Source: Bacteroidaceae bacterium
Lineage (GTDB): Bacteria; Bacteroidota; Bacteroidia; Bacteroidales; Bacteroidaceae
Reading direction: 5' to 3'
DNA length: 57,357 nucleotides
Assembly (NCBI GenBank): GCA_017444485.1
Contig: JAFSWM010000052.1
Location: 1 to 57,357 of the forward strand
Below the pieces are notes generated by a model. It worked only from the letters and a program-made list of their open reading frames with translations. It made no database searches and was not told where the DNA came from. The translations under genes were made by a program, and so were the position numbers. This document shows positions 26,201 to 36,269 of the stretch, one piece after another (position 1 is the first letter of the stretch; the number at the start of each line of letters is the position of its first letter).

Positions 26201-27170
26201 CGGCGGGCTGGAAGAACTGCTCGAATACTGCGACGAATACTATGAGTTCGTTCGCCCGTCGTTTGTGCACAATGCCACCAAGTGGAACGACGGCACGCAG
26301 TATGCCACACAGACCGCCAACGCAAAGTCATGGCTTGCCAAGCGCGCCGCCTACGTGTACAACAACCTCACGCCCTACGACATCTCCGACCTCGACAACA
26401 TCTCCCAGCCTGGTAGCGGCGACGCCAATGGCGATGGCTTCATCACCACTGCCGACGTGGTGGCCATCATCAACCATGTGCTGGGCATCGCCAACGAGAA
26501 CTTTGAAATCCGCCAGGCCGACACCGACGGCAACAACCTCGTGACCATGCGCGACGCTGCCGCTGTCATCCAAATGGTGATGGAGCAGCAAGCCTCAGCC
26601 ACGCGCCAGTTGCGTCTGCCCACCGCCGAAGCCGCGCTGCGCCCCGCCACCTTTGTGGCCGCCACGGGCGAAGAGGCCATCATGCCGCTGGCCCTTACCA
26701 TCGCCAGCGGGGAATACAGCGCGCTGCAGTTTGATGTGACGGTGCCCGATGGCATGCAGTTCCTCGGCGTAAGCCTTCCCGCAGAATTCCAGGGCTACAG
26801 CGCCACGACCTCTCGCCTCGACGCCCGCCACTATCGCGTCAGCCTTTATGCCAGCAGCGGCAACCCGATGCCCGAAGGCACGTTCACCCTGCAACTCTCG
26901 CTCGTCGCTGACGAACTTATCGCCGACGATGCACGCATCGTGAGCGTGACCGACGCCATGCTCGTGGACAACGAGGCCGAGGACAACCGCCTGAGCAGCG
27001 TCTCCGTGCGCTTCCACATGCCCGACGAAACCACAGCCATCAACCAACTCACCGCCCGCACGGCTGCCGCACTCAGCAGCGGCGAGGTCTATGACCTGCA
27101 AGGGCGGCGCGTGGCACGCCCCGTCAAAGGCGGCATCTATGTTGCAGCAGGTAAGAAAATCATCTTTTAA
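23220..27170 (+). CDS. Secreted CotH-kinase protein with Big_2, dockerin and sorting tail
   Basis: An exported protein of 1316 residues with a signal peptide of about 20. A lectin-like N-terminal region (GEYLAWCSTYSNDTKYMTLQ) is followed by an Asp/Gly linker and more lectin-like sequence. A Big_2 Ig-like domain (PTDATNKKLAWTTDNAAVAT) lies near 360-445. The CotH kinase-like domain covers about 660-1045, with NIKGRGNSSW, the KNPFRLKF strand and the metal-site motif PVWDFDWAYG (Asp937, Asp939). A dockerin-like domain (GDANGDGFITTADVVAIINH; ADTDGNNLVTMRDAA) lies near 1066-1124, then a cohesin-like sandwich and a sorting tail (VYDLQGRRV...GGIYVAAGKK). CotH proteins are atypical protein kinases in spore coats; the role in Bacteroidales is uncharacterised. 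It heads a four-gene co-directional cluster. Confidence 0.92.
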   Translation: MRNVLFTFSMLLLGVMDMAAATPVTTFESGKKYYIRCEYADGYMALGANHGSTIELYYVQGTGAVAADGYWYIESSGSNYTFRNASTGEYLAWCSTYSNDTKYMTLQTSVDDNARWNISSTAGTFVTIQNAAHQSYYWNLRTNTYLMGCYEGLGNANGRFYIYAEGDGDGGSGSTDPDDPQGDTLWDPDKVYVLHNVNDFGYIVYNPDVIETAPVVKGFANASRNCANEAFREEMDDSDPNNQWRVETNASGQVAFYNVGLQQYLYVSVQQSYYGASRNFTFSTTPTYFTPTQRKEGVYVFAVTVSSGGGSYGPGGYTYETTYYLCAAPQQAAGTTVLLYSNINDDGSQFEIVEAYQGERITIRDMILSSSAIKIPVGKSYTLPVTITPTDATNKKLAWTTDNAAVATVSADGTITAVGTGTAVITATTKDGTKISGSCTVTVYEPQIGEIEGDLLFVKQASGAMDVFPVSLIATRTDGDDGSLSITTTGGETFTYAATEIVSVSKQAPDDLPVLTSYKFNNKYNDQLLVDVIAEEEILEDGTLGLPETISLTVGNAIGKRLTASFNASTEDATVYVNGVEQVSKRTRQRFDHDIVYTVAPRAHKVYLSTAGTANILDVSNPSKPVVLVSDDGEGTYSWAPYGRQYTVHVDWATDNPTGEYNVPTVYITLDGSATISSITKSDYIGATIRIDGAGVYPDLAETAVNIKGRGNSSWGGSTSSTKNPFRLKFDSKQKILGMRSGKSWVLLANKQSGSMTANALAFKMADMVQSVGCNHIVPVELYINGEYRGNYNVTEKVGFANNSIDLADESEAFMLELDTYTDETYYTDNAYRICTKIHEPDLDDILDDTERANMLDAILQHWKEFTYAVYNNEDYETWIDVDAFVRAMFVTDLARNQELKHPKSWFVYNEHALASDGLDGFTLNYESPYVFGPVWDFDWAYGYDGSYTYFINKAEEDIFSSSGNGTPFFRQLLRGSETVQKAYYALWHEFMTGGGLEELLEYCDEYYEFVRPSFVHNATKWNDGTQYATQTANAKSWLAKRAAYVYNNLTPYDISDLDNISQPGSGDANGDGFITTADVVAIINHVLGIANENFEIRQADTDGNNLVTMRDAAAVIQMVMEQQASATRQLRLPTAEAALRPATFVAATGEEAIMPLALTIASGEYSALQFDVTVPDGMQFLGVSLPAEFQGYSATTSRLDARHYRVSLYASSGNPMPEGTFTLQLSLVADELIADDARIVSVTDAMLVDNEAEDNRLSSVSVRFHMPDETTAINQLTARTAAALSSGEVYDLQGRRVARPVKGGIYVAAGKKIIF

Positions 27171-27181
27171 CACCCGAAATA

Positions 27182-27790
27182 ATGAAACCTACATCCAGTA
27201 TATTTTTCGCCGTTCTCCTGGCGCTCGCTCCCGCCACTGCCGCACTCGCACAGAATGCAGTGAGCGCCGAGGCCACGACAGTCACCGTGGGCAAGGAATG
27301 GGCCGTCACCGTTTCGCTTAACAATGCGGTGGAGTACACCGCGTTCCAGGCCGACATCGCCGTCCCCGAGGGCGTGACGCTCAAGGAGAACTCGCTCGTT
27401 CCGAGCGACCGTCTGAGCGGCCACACCGTCAGCACCGCCACGTTGGCAGACGGCACCATCCGCGTAGTGGCCTATAACGACGGCAACGCCAATCTCTTCG
27501 GCAGCAGCGGCACCCTTTTCTCCCTCACACTCGCTGCAGCCTCCGAGATTACCGAAGCCGGCGCACGTGCCACGTTCCGCAACCTTCGCTTCACTGATGT
27601 GGCGCGCCAGGAGACCGTCCTCGATGGTTTCTACGTGCCTCTTGAGACGAACACACCCACTGGCATCCGTTCCGCTACGCTGAACGTTGCCAATGGCCAG
27701 CCCGTCTTCGACCTGCAGGGCCGTAGGGTGCTGTCGCCACGCAGCGGCGGTGTGTATATCATCGGCGGACGCAAAGTGTTGGTGCGCTGA
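27182..27790 (+). CDS. Small secreted cohesin-like protein with sorting tail
   Basis: A 202-residue exported protein. After the signal peptide (cleavage near ALAQ, residue 24) there is a single beta-rich domain with cohesin-like layout: VTVGKEWAVTVSLNNAVEYT, then AFQADIAVPEGVTL, a GTLFSLTL strand and a final strand. The last 30 residues are a sorting tail (VFDLQGRRV...GGVYIIGGRK). It begins 11 bases after the dockerin-bearing CotH gene and is almost certainly co-transcribed with it, making it a natural candidate partner; binding is inferred, not shown. The cohesin assignment rests on strand pattern and the G-T-L-F-S-L-T-L motif. Confidence 0.82.
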   Translation: MKPTSSIFFAVLLALAPATAALAQNAVSAEATTVTVGKEWAVTVSLNNAVEYTAFQADIAVPEGVTLKENSLVPSDRLSGHTVSTATLADGTIRVVAYNDGNANLFGSSGTLFSLTLAAASEITEAGARATFRNLRFTDVARQETVLDGFYVPLETNTPTGIRSATLNVANGQPVFDLQGRRVLSPRSGGVYIIGGRKVLVR

Positions 27791-27812
27791 CTTTAGGTTT
27801 CGAGGTTTCTTT

Positions 27813-27910
27813 CATTGAACATTGACCGTTGACTATTGAACATTCTAATACCGGCTGCAAAGGGTTTTGCTAATGTTCAATGTTCAATGTTCAACGGTCA
27901 GTGTTCAACG
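27813..27910. repeat. Inverted-repeat element, copy B
   Basis: The left arm (27813-27845) has cattgaac/attgacc units, and the right arm (27871-27910) has their complements in tandem (gttcaatgttcaatgttcaa). The loop is related to that of copy A at 8313-8409. It fills most of the 171-base gap between the cohesin-like gene and the thioredoxin gene. Confidence 0.75.
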
Positions 27911-27961
27911 ACATACAACTTTACATTTGCAACAATACTGAAATTTTACTCCATATTTAAT

Positions 27962-29458
27962 ATGAACATCAAGCACCTAAAAAGTTTCCTTTTCTCTCTC
28001 CCCCTATTCCTTGCCGCTGTCGTTCCGGCTTCAGCGCAGCAAGGTCCCAGCGCCTACGCCGACGGCGATTCTTTGGCTGCACTGGTGAAGATGAACTACG
28101 TTTACACCTTCGAGGATGCGCTTCGTCTGTCGCGCGAAACCAAGAAGCCCATCTTCTTCAACGCCTTTGCCGACTGGGCTAGGCCGTGCCACGCCATGAA
28201 CGCCCGTGTCTTTAGCGACGAGGCCTTCTGCAAATGGATGGACAAGAACTTTGTGTGCTTCTTCATTGATGTCTCTAAGCGCGAGAACCGTCATCTTGCC
28301 GAGCGCTACGGCATTGCGTCGTTCGCTTACTATCTGGTGCTTGACGACAAGGGCGAAGTGATCCACCGCATCGCTAATTCCTACCCGCTGCCTCAGTTCC
28401 AGGAGAAGGTAGCGGCCTCCCTCTCGCCCAAGACGTCGCTCCGTGGCACGTCGCAGGCCTATGCCGGTGGCGACCGCAGCAAGAAACTCCTCCTGGCCTA
28501 CGTCACCGCGTTGGACGACGCCGGCCAGGACAGCCTCTTCAAGGTTGTGCTTCCCGAATATGAGCAGATGCTGACACAGGCCGACCTCGTGAAAAAGGAG
28601 AACTGGTTCATTGTCCGCCGCAAGGCCAACGAGGGCATCCAGAGCGACATGTTCCGCTTTGTGGTGGACAACCGCAGCAAGTTCGACAAGGCTGTCGGTG
28701 CCGACGAGGTGAACACCCTCCTCTCGCAGAACTACACCAACGAGATCTTCAACCAGATGACCTCCACCGCGCCCTACGATCCGGCCAAGATGACCGACCT
28801 GTATCTGGGTATGCAGGCTGCCGCCTTGCCCGATTCCCTCGTGTGCTACCGCTTCTATGATATTGCCAAGGCATACGGCGCGAAGGATTATCAGACGCTC
28901 CTCACCCTCCTTCCGAAGGTTGATAATATCCAGTTGCGCACCATTGTGGAACTTTCCTTGAAGTACAGCGACCTTTCCTCTGCTGATCGCGATGCCGTTG
29001 TCGCCTACTATCGCGAGCGCGAACAGGCTTACCGCGCAGTTGGGAGCAGTTATGCTCGGGGCTATCAGGATGTGGCCGATGCGCTCACCAAGCCCGCCAC
29101 TCCGACGAGTGGTGTCGTCTTTGCCGAGGGCAGCCTCGACGAGGCTCTGACGCAAGCCGCTGCAGAGGGTAAGCATGTCTTCGTGGATTGTTTCACCACG
29201 TGGTGTGGCCCTTGCAAGATGCTTGCCCGCCAGACGTTCCCCAACCCTTCCGTAGGCGAATACTTCAACCCTCGCTTTGTCAGTCTGCAAATTGATATGG
29301 AGAAAGGCGAGGGCGTGACGCTTGCCAGCAAGTGGGGCGTGGATGCTTACCCCACCATGATTATCCTCGATGCTGCAGGCAACGTGAAAGGCCGCATCGT
29401 GGGCTTCCAACAGCCGCAGCAATTGGTTGAGGAGGCGAAGAAAATCCTTGCCGAATGA
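27962..29458 (+). CDS. Exported protein with two thioredoxin-like domains
   Basis: A 498-residue protein with a signal peptide (cleavage near VPASAQ). The N-terminal thioredoxin-like domain reads ADWARPCHAMNARVFSDEAF, so the usual CxxC is A73-R-P-C76 and the first Cys is lost. The C-terminal domain has an intact WCGPCKM motif (Cys415, Cys418) and the cis-Pro segment VDAYPTMIIL. Between them is a helical region of about 240 residues. It probably acts in the periplasm as a thiol-disulfide protein, with the first domain non-redox or a peptide-binding platform. The chosen start skips a 42-residue extension made of repeat DNA. It overlaps the downstream protease gene by four bases. Confidence 0.9.
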   Translation: MNIKHLKSFLFSLPLFLAAVVPASAQQGPSAYADGDSLAALVKMNYVYTFEDALRLSRETKKPIFFNAFADWARPCHAMNARVFSDEAFCKWMDKNFVCFFIDVSKRENRHLAERYGIASFAYYLVLDDKGEVIHRIANSYPLPQFQEKVAASLSPKTSLRGTSQAYAGGDRSKKLLLAYVTALDDAGQDSLFKVVLPEYEQMLTQADLVKKENWFIVRRKANEGIQSDMFRFVVDNRSKFDKAVGADEVNTLLSQNYTNEIFNQMTSTAPYDPAKMTDLYLGMQAAALPDSLVCYRFYDIAKAYGAKDYQTLLTLLPKVDNIQLRTIVELSLKYSDLSSADRDAVVAYYREREQAYRAVGSSYARGYQDVADALTKPATPTSGVVFAEGSLDEALTQAAAEGKHVFVDCFTTWCGPCKMLARQTFPNPSVGEYFNPRFVSLQIDMEKGEGVTLASKWGVDAYPTMIILDAAGNVKGRIVGFQQPQQLVEEAKKILAE

Positions 29459-30609
29459 CCATTCTCCGCATGCTCTTGGCGCGCGTTGTCCCCGCCGCGC
29501 TCTTCTTCCTCGTGTGTGCGCTCCCCGTTCGCGCGTTCCATTGCGCCGCACCTTATGTGATGGAGGGAGGCAAACTCATGGTGCGTGCCGTCGTGGGCGG
29601 CCAGACCGGTCGTTTCATTCTCGACACCGGCGCGCCCTGCACGCTCACCGATGCCTTTGCTCGCCGCGTGGCGGTCAGCGGTATGCAGGAACAGCGTTTC
29701 AGCGACTCCAACGGCAATGTGGCCAGTGTGCGCATCGCTAACCTTCCGGGCCTCGTGCTTGGCGGTGTGGAGTTTGTGGACTTGCAGGCCGCCGTGCTCG
29801 AGCCAGGCAGTATCATGGAGCAGATGGGCGCTGACGGAATTATCGGCTACAACCTGATGCGCCAGGGCGTGGTGAAGTTCGACGCTCGCCGCCGCCTTTT
29901 TATCCTCACCGATGTGCGCGACAGCCTGGACCTGGACTATAACTACTGCAGCGAGTTGCTCCCCAACTCCTTTGTCCCCATGCTTCCCGTTCGCGTGGGA
30001 ACGAGCGTGGACACCGTGATGTTCGACAGCGGGGCCGAGAGCCTGTACGAGATGTCCGTTTCATCTTTCAACCGTCTGCGTGCCGATACGTCTTCCGTCA
30101 ATATTCTTTCTCACGGCCTTGGTACGCTCTCTGCAGGTGCGGCGGGCATTGAGACGACCTCTGAGAAATGGAGGCTGCTCATCCCCTCGTTCCATGTGGG
30201 GAACGCCGCGTTTAGCCGCGCCACCACCATCACCACCGAAGCCCCCGACTCTCGTATCGGGGCAGCGCTCTTGCTTTATGGCGATGTGGTGATCGATTAC
30301 GCCGACGGCTTTTTCTACTTTATGCCCCACAACCCACAGGACACCCCTGATGTCTATGAGCCGGAATGGAACGTTGTGCTGACCGTGCAGGGCGATGCCC
30401 TCGTGGCCGGCATGGTATGGGACGATGCGGGGAGCGGCATTCGCAGTGGCGATCCGATAGTCGCCGTGCGCGGCAAACGTGTGGGCAAGGTGGATCTGCG
30501 TGCTGCGCTCACTCAGAACCTTTTCAGCCTTGACCCCACGGGCACGCCCGTCACCTTCCTCGACCGTCGTAGCGGTCAGGAGTGCGACGTGGTGCTCTGT
30601 AGGCAGTAA
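29455..30609 (+). CDS. Exported retropepsin-like aspartyl protease with PDZ domain
   Basis: A 384-residue protein with a signal peptide ending near PVRAF. The first half contains two acidic motifs of a duplicated pepsin-like fold: FILDTGAP (Asp57) and VMFDSGAES (Asp191), spaced like the two catalytic Asp of a single-chain aspartyl protease. The C-terminal 80 residues resemble a PDZ domain (GSGIRSGDPIVAVRGKRV). Proteins of this layout are common in Bacteroidetes but mostly uncharacterised. The ATGA overlap with the double-thioredoxin gene implies coupled translation and perhaps a joint role in processing exported proteins. Confidence 0.9.
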   Translation: MTILRMLLARVVPAALFFLVCALPVRAFHCAAPYVMEGGKLMVRAVVGGQTGRFILDTGAPCTLTDAFARRVAVSGMQEQRFSDSNGNVASVRIANLPGLVLGGVEFVDLQAAVLEPGSIMEQMGADGIIGYNLMRQGVVKFDARRRLFILTDVRDSLDLDYNYCSELLPNSFVPMLPVRVGTSVDTVMFDSGAESLYEMSVSSFNRLRADTSSVNILSHGLGTLSAGAAGIETTSEKWRLLIPSFHVGNAAFSRATTITTEAPDSRIGAALLLYGDVVIDYADGFFYFMPHNPQDTPDVYEPEWNVVLTVQGDALVAGMVWDDAGSGIRSGDPIVAVRGKRVGKVDLRAALTQNLFSLDPTGTPVTFLDRRSGQECDVVLCRQ

Positions 30610-30642
30610 CAATCGCTCGCTACAGCATTCCTCGCCTGTTGG

Positions 30643-30674
30643 TTTGCCCCAGCGCGGGAATTTGCATAACTTTG
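30643..30674 (+). promoter_or_regulatory. Promoter for guaA
   Basis: TTTG (30643-30646), a 20-base spacer and TAACTTTG (30667-30674) form a clean Bacteroidetes promoter. Transcription would begin near 30681. Confidence 0.8.
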
Positions 30675-30706
30675 CAGCCGCCGACGGGCACTCCCCTCGG
30701 CGGCTG
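30675..30706 (+). promoter_or_regulatory. Hairpin in the guaA 5' region
   Basis: cagccgccga (30675-30684) pairs perfectly with tcggcggctg (30697-30706) around 12 bases, followed by the T-rich cgtttagtttcctt. It could terminate read-through from the protease gene. Because transcription from the guaA promoter would begin inside the left arm, it is less likely to form fully in guaA mRNA. Confidence 0.45.
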
Positions 30707-30731
30707 CGTTTAGTTTCCTTATATCCCCACC

Positions 30732-32273
30732 ATGCAAAAGATCATCATCCTTGATTTCGGTTCGCAGACCACGCAACTCATCGGGCGGCGTGTGCGCGAA
30801 CTCGACACGTTCTGCGAGATACTTCCCTACAACAAGTTTCCTGCCGACGACCCCGACGTGATCGGCGTCATCCTCAGTGGTTCGCCCCTGAGCGTGAACC
30901 AGCCCGATGCGTTCCGCTTGGATTTCGGGGCGCTGTTCGGCAAGTACCCGATGTTGGGCATCTGCTACGGCGCACAACTGATGGCCGACACATTCGGCGG
31001 CAGTGTGGAGAGTAGCGACACGCGCGAATACGGACGTGCCAACCTCAGCACCCTCGATGTCGCAGACCCACTCTTGAAGAACATAGAGCCTGGGGCGCAG
31101 GTCTGGATGAGCCACGGCGATACCATCACTCGCCTCCCCGCTGGCTTCCGCACCATCGCCAGCACGCCCACCGTGGCTAATGCAGCCTATCGCGGCGCCG
31201 ACGACGAAAAACTCTGGGGCGTGCAGTTCCATCCCGAGGTGTTCCATACGCTTTGCGGCAAGCAACTTCTGGAGAACTTCGTGGTGGACATCTGCGGCAG
31301 CCGCCGCGATTGGAGTGCGGCCCACTTCGTGGACACCACCGTAGAGGAATTGCGCAGTCAGATCGGCGCGGATCGCGTCATCCTTGGGCTCAGCGGCGGC
31401 GTGGACAGTTCCGTGGCTGCCGTGTTGCTCCACCGCGCCATTGGCGACAAACTGACGTGTATCTTTGTGGATCATGGTCTGTTGCGCAAGGACGAGTTTG
31501 CCGACGTGATGTCGCTCTACGAGGGCCTTGGTCTGCATGTCATCGGCGTGGACGCGTCGCAGAAGTTCTATAGCGAGTTGGCCGGCGTGATCGACCCTGA
31601 GCGCAAGCGCAAGATCATCGGCAAGGGTTTCATCGACGTGTTTGAAGCCGAAGCCGCGAAGATCACCGACGCGCGCTGGCTGGCACAGGGCACCATCTAC
31701 CCCGACCGCATAGAGAGTATGAACATCACGGGCAAGGTCATCAAGAGCCATCACAACGTGGGCGGCCTCCCCGAGAAGATGAACCTCCGCATCTGCGAGC
31801 CGCTGCGATGGCTCTTTAAGGACGAGGTGCGGCGCGTGGGCCGTAGCCTCGGCATCCCCGAGAGGCTCATTGGCCGCCACCCGTTCCCTGGCCCCGGACT
31901 TGCTGTGCGCATCCTCGGCGACATCACCCCCGAGAAGGTGCGTATCCTGCAAGAGGCCGATGCGCTCTTCATCAACGGCCTGCGCGAATGGCGCACCGCC
32001 GACGGCGACACGTTGTATAATCAAGTGTGGCAGGCCGGAGTTATTCTCCTCCCCGTGCAGAGCGTGGGTGTGATGGGCGATGAGCGTACCTACGAGCAGG
32101 CCGTGGCGCTGCGTGCCGTCACCAGCACCGACGCCATGACCGCCGACTGGGCGCACCTACCCTATGAGTTCCTTGCCAAAGTCAGTAACGACATCATCAA
32201 CAAGGTGCGCGGTGTGAACCGTGTCTGCTACGACATCTCTTCCAAGCCCCCAGCAACGATAGAGTGGGAGTGA
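30732..32273 (+). CDS. guaA: GMP synthase (glutamine-hydrolysing)
   Basis: GMP synthase converts XMP to GMP using glutamine and ATP. The 513 residues are full length. The class I glutamine amidotransferase domain has Cys78 in GICYGAQL and the His167/Glu169 pair in QFHPEV. The ATP pyrophosphatase domain starts at the PP-loop SGGVDSS (221-227). The dimerisation domain contains [12 protein letters not shown]-like sequence ([16 protein letters not shown]), and the protein ends with the usual KPPATIEWE. It has its own promoter and is separated by a hairpin from the convergent hlyIII gene. Identification is secure. Confidence 0.98.
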   Translation: MQKIIILDFGSQTTQLIGRRVRELDTFCEILPYNKFPADDPDVIGVILSGSPLSVNQPDAFRLDFGALFGKYPMLGICYGAQLMADTFGGSVESSDTREYGRANLSTLDVADPLLKNIEPGAQVWMSHGDTITRLPAGFRTIASTPTVANAAYRGADDEKLWGVQFHPEVFHTLCGKQLLENFVVDICGSRRDWSAAHFVDTTVEELRSQIGADRVILGLSGGVDSSVAAVLLHRAIGDKLTCIFVDHGLLRKDEFADVMSLYEGLGLHVIGVDASQKFYSELAGVIDPERKRKIIGKGFIDVFEAEAAKITDARWLAQGTIYPDRIESMNITGKVIKSHHNVGGLPEKMNLRICEPLRWLFKDEVRRVGRSLGIPERLIGRHPFPGPGLAVRILGDITPEKVRILQEADALFINGLREWRTADGDTLYNQVWQAGVILLPVQSVGVMGDERTYEQAVALRAVTSTDAMTADWAHLPYEFLAKVSNDIINKVRGVNRVCYDISSKPPATIEWE

Positions 32274-32308
32274 GACCAGAGCGTACAGGCTTCCGCCAAG
32301 TATCACAG

Positions 32309-32341
32309 CAGCGGTCGTGCGAACTCATCGCACGACCGCTG
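32309..32341. terminator. Bidirectional hairpin between guaA and hlyIII
   Basis: A perfect 14-bp stem (cagcggtcgtgcga with tcgcacgaccgctg) closes a five-base loop, midway between the two convergent stop codons. There is no strong T tract on either side, but position and stability fit a shared terminator. Confidence 0.65.
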
Positions 32342-32393
32342 TTGCATATCACGAGGAGCGCGTGGGATGTGGCTTTGCCGAATAGTGCGCCGC

Positions 32394-33044
32394 TCAGATG
32401 TATTCCAGGAGGATGTCCCAGACAGCCACGAGGTGGCACACGCTACCCGCCAGCACAAAGAAGTGGAACACGCTGTGCATATAGGGCCGTTTGTTGAGGG
32501 AATAGAACATGGCTCCCGTGAGGTAGCACACGCCTTCCGCCACGATCCAGGCCACCGCCGCCGTGCTCACGCTGTCGATGAGCGGTTTGAAGCACACCAG
32601 CACCGACAGCCCCATGCCGCAGTAGCAGATGGTCTCGATGTGGCTGTGTTCGCGCAGGCGAATGAAAGAGATGGTGGTGCCGATGATGGCGCAGAGCCAC
32701 ACGAAGCCAAAGAGTGTCCAGCCCCAATAGCCTTGTTCGCGCAGGGCAACGAGCGTCACGGGGGAGTAACTCCCTGCGATGTGCCAGTAGATGGCTGCGT
32801 GGTCAAACTTCCGCCAAATGCGGCGGCTGGGCCAGGCTTGCGGCAGGGCGTGATACACCGTTGAGGCGGTGTAGGAGCCGATCATGCCGAAGAGATAGAG
32901 TATCACGCCGAAGCGTGTCCAACCGTCTCCCTCGCTGAAGCACCACCAGAGCAGCAGGATGCCGCATACCACTCCGAGCAGTATGCCGCCGGCGTGCGAC
33001 CACACGTTCAGGCGTTCTTCGCCTCGCGAGTATCGGATGGGCAT
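32394..33044 (-). CDS. Hemolysin III / YqfA family membrane protein
   Basis: A 216-residue protein of the HlyIII/PAQR superfamily. The opening RGEERLNVWSHAGGILLGV and the motifs STVYHALPQ (Ser-His of the metal site) and SVFHFFVLAGSVCHLVAVW (two His near the C terminus) are typical, as are seven hydrophobic segments. The conserved Ser/His/Asp set resembles the zinc site of PAQR hydrolases. The haemolysin name is historical and the bacterial function is unclear. It is convergent with guaA and possibly read with the upstream dapA (39-base gap). Confidence 0.92.
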   Translation of the reverse strand: MPIRYSRGEERLNVWSHAGGILLGVVCGILLLWWCFSEGDGWTRFGVILYLFGMIGSYTASTVYHALPQAWPSRRIWRKFDHAAIYWHIAGSYSPVTLVALREQGYWGWTLFGFVWLCAIIGTTISFIRLREHSHIETICYCGMGLSVLVCFKPLIDSVSTAAVAWIVAEGVCYLTGAMFYSLNKRPYMHSVFHFFVLAGSVCHLVAVWDILLEYI

Positions 33045-33083
33045 GGCGGTGGTTCGTTGCGGGGTAGGGGAATGGTGCGTCGT

Positions 33084-33980
33084 TTATGCGGTGAAGGAAA
33101 AGGCGGCGTCAAATGCGGCCAGCGCGTCTGTGGTGTCCGCCGTGGCCGGTACGAGGGGTAGGCGCAGCACGTTGGCAATCGTGCCGCGTGTGGCGAGCAG
33201 GGCTTTCACGCCGGCTGGGTTGCCGTCAGCAAATAGGGGTTTATATACAGGGCGCAGGGCCTCGTCGATGCGGGCTGCGGTGCGTGCATCGCCACTCAGC
33301 GCGGCGTGTGCCAGGGCTGCGAAGGCACGCGGGTAGGCATTGCCCACCACGCTGATCACCCCCTTTCCGCCTGCGAGGATGGCGTCTTTTGTCAGTGCGT
33401 CGTCGCCGCACAGCAGGCTAAATCCCGCCGGCGCGCCCTCAATGATGGCGCGGATTTGGTCCATGTTGCCACTCGCCTCTTTCACCGCCACGATGTTCGG
33501 GCAGTCTTCGGCCAGCCGCAGGCACGTCTCAGCGCTGAGGTTTATGCCGGTGCGCCCCGGCACGTTATACAGCACCAAGGGTAGCGGTGAGGCCTCGCTG
33601 ACGGCTTGGAAATGGGCATACAAGCCGCGCTGTGTGGGTTTGTTATAATAGGGCGTGACGATGAGCACGCCGCTGATGCCCGTGAGGTCCTCGCGCTTGA
33701 GGTAGGCACATACCGCGGCGGTATTGTTGCCGCCCGCGCCGAGCAGCAGGGGTACGCGCCCCGCAGCGGTGCGCCTCACGGTGTCAATGACGCGGCGCTT
33801 CTCCGCGTCGGTCAGGCACGGGGTTTCTGCCGTGGTGCCGAGCACGCAGAGGAAGTCGGTGCCTTCGCTGATCAGCGTCTCGGTGAGGGCTTCTATGGCG
33901 GGATAGTCCACGCTGCCGTCTGTCGTGAACGGAGTGATCATGGCCACACCGAGGCCTTGGAAAACGGGGTTGGGGTTCAT
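33084..33980 (-). CDS. dapA: 4-hydroxy-tetrahydrodipicolinate synthase
   Basis: DapA condenses pyruvate with aspartate semialdehyde in lysine and diaminopimelate synthesis. From the chosen start MNPNPVFQGL it is 298 residues, the normal length; a longer in-frame start would add 33 residues and overlap the end of ligA. Active-site residues are visible: Schiff-base Lys167 in VAVKEASGN, Tyr138 in VLYNVPGRTG, and the GTTAETP loop near 48-54. The upstream ligA gene ends 82 bases before the start, so the two may be co-transcribed. Confidence 0.96.
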   Translation of the reverse strand: MNPNPVFQGLGVAMITPFTTDGSVDYPAIEALTETLISEGTDFLCVLGTTAETPCLTDAEKRRVIDTVRRTAAGRVPLLLGAGGNNTAAVCAYLKREDLTGISGVLIVTPYYNKPTQRGLYAHFQAVSEASPLPLVLYNVPGRTGINLSAETCLRLAEDCPNIVAVKEASGNMDQIRAIIEGAPAGFSLLCGDDALTKDAILAGGKGVISVVGNAYPRAFAALAHAALSGDARTAARIDEALRPVYKPLFADGNPAGVKALLATRGTIANVLRLPLVPATADTTDALAAFDAAFSFTA

Positions 33981-34062
33981 GGGGTGGGAGGTTGTGCTTG
34001 GTGCGGCCATTGCGGTCGCTGTCATACGTGGTTGGTAATGGGTTTGAGGCAGGCCGGAGGTG

Positions 34063-36264
<2,202 letters not shown>

Positions 36265-36269
36265 TCACG

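Noticed and set aside
28031-29551. A 506-codon minus-strand frame opposite the double-thioredoxin gene
   Set aside because: No recognisable motif, and the plus strand encodes an intact CGPC thioredoxin domain.
30576-32156. A 526-codon minus-strand frame opposite guaA, and a similar 525-codon frame opposite topB (37316-38893)
   Set aside because: Both mirror highly conserved enzymes and arise from high-GC third positions; neither has family features or a promoter.
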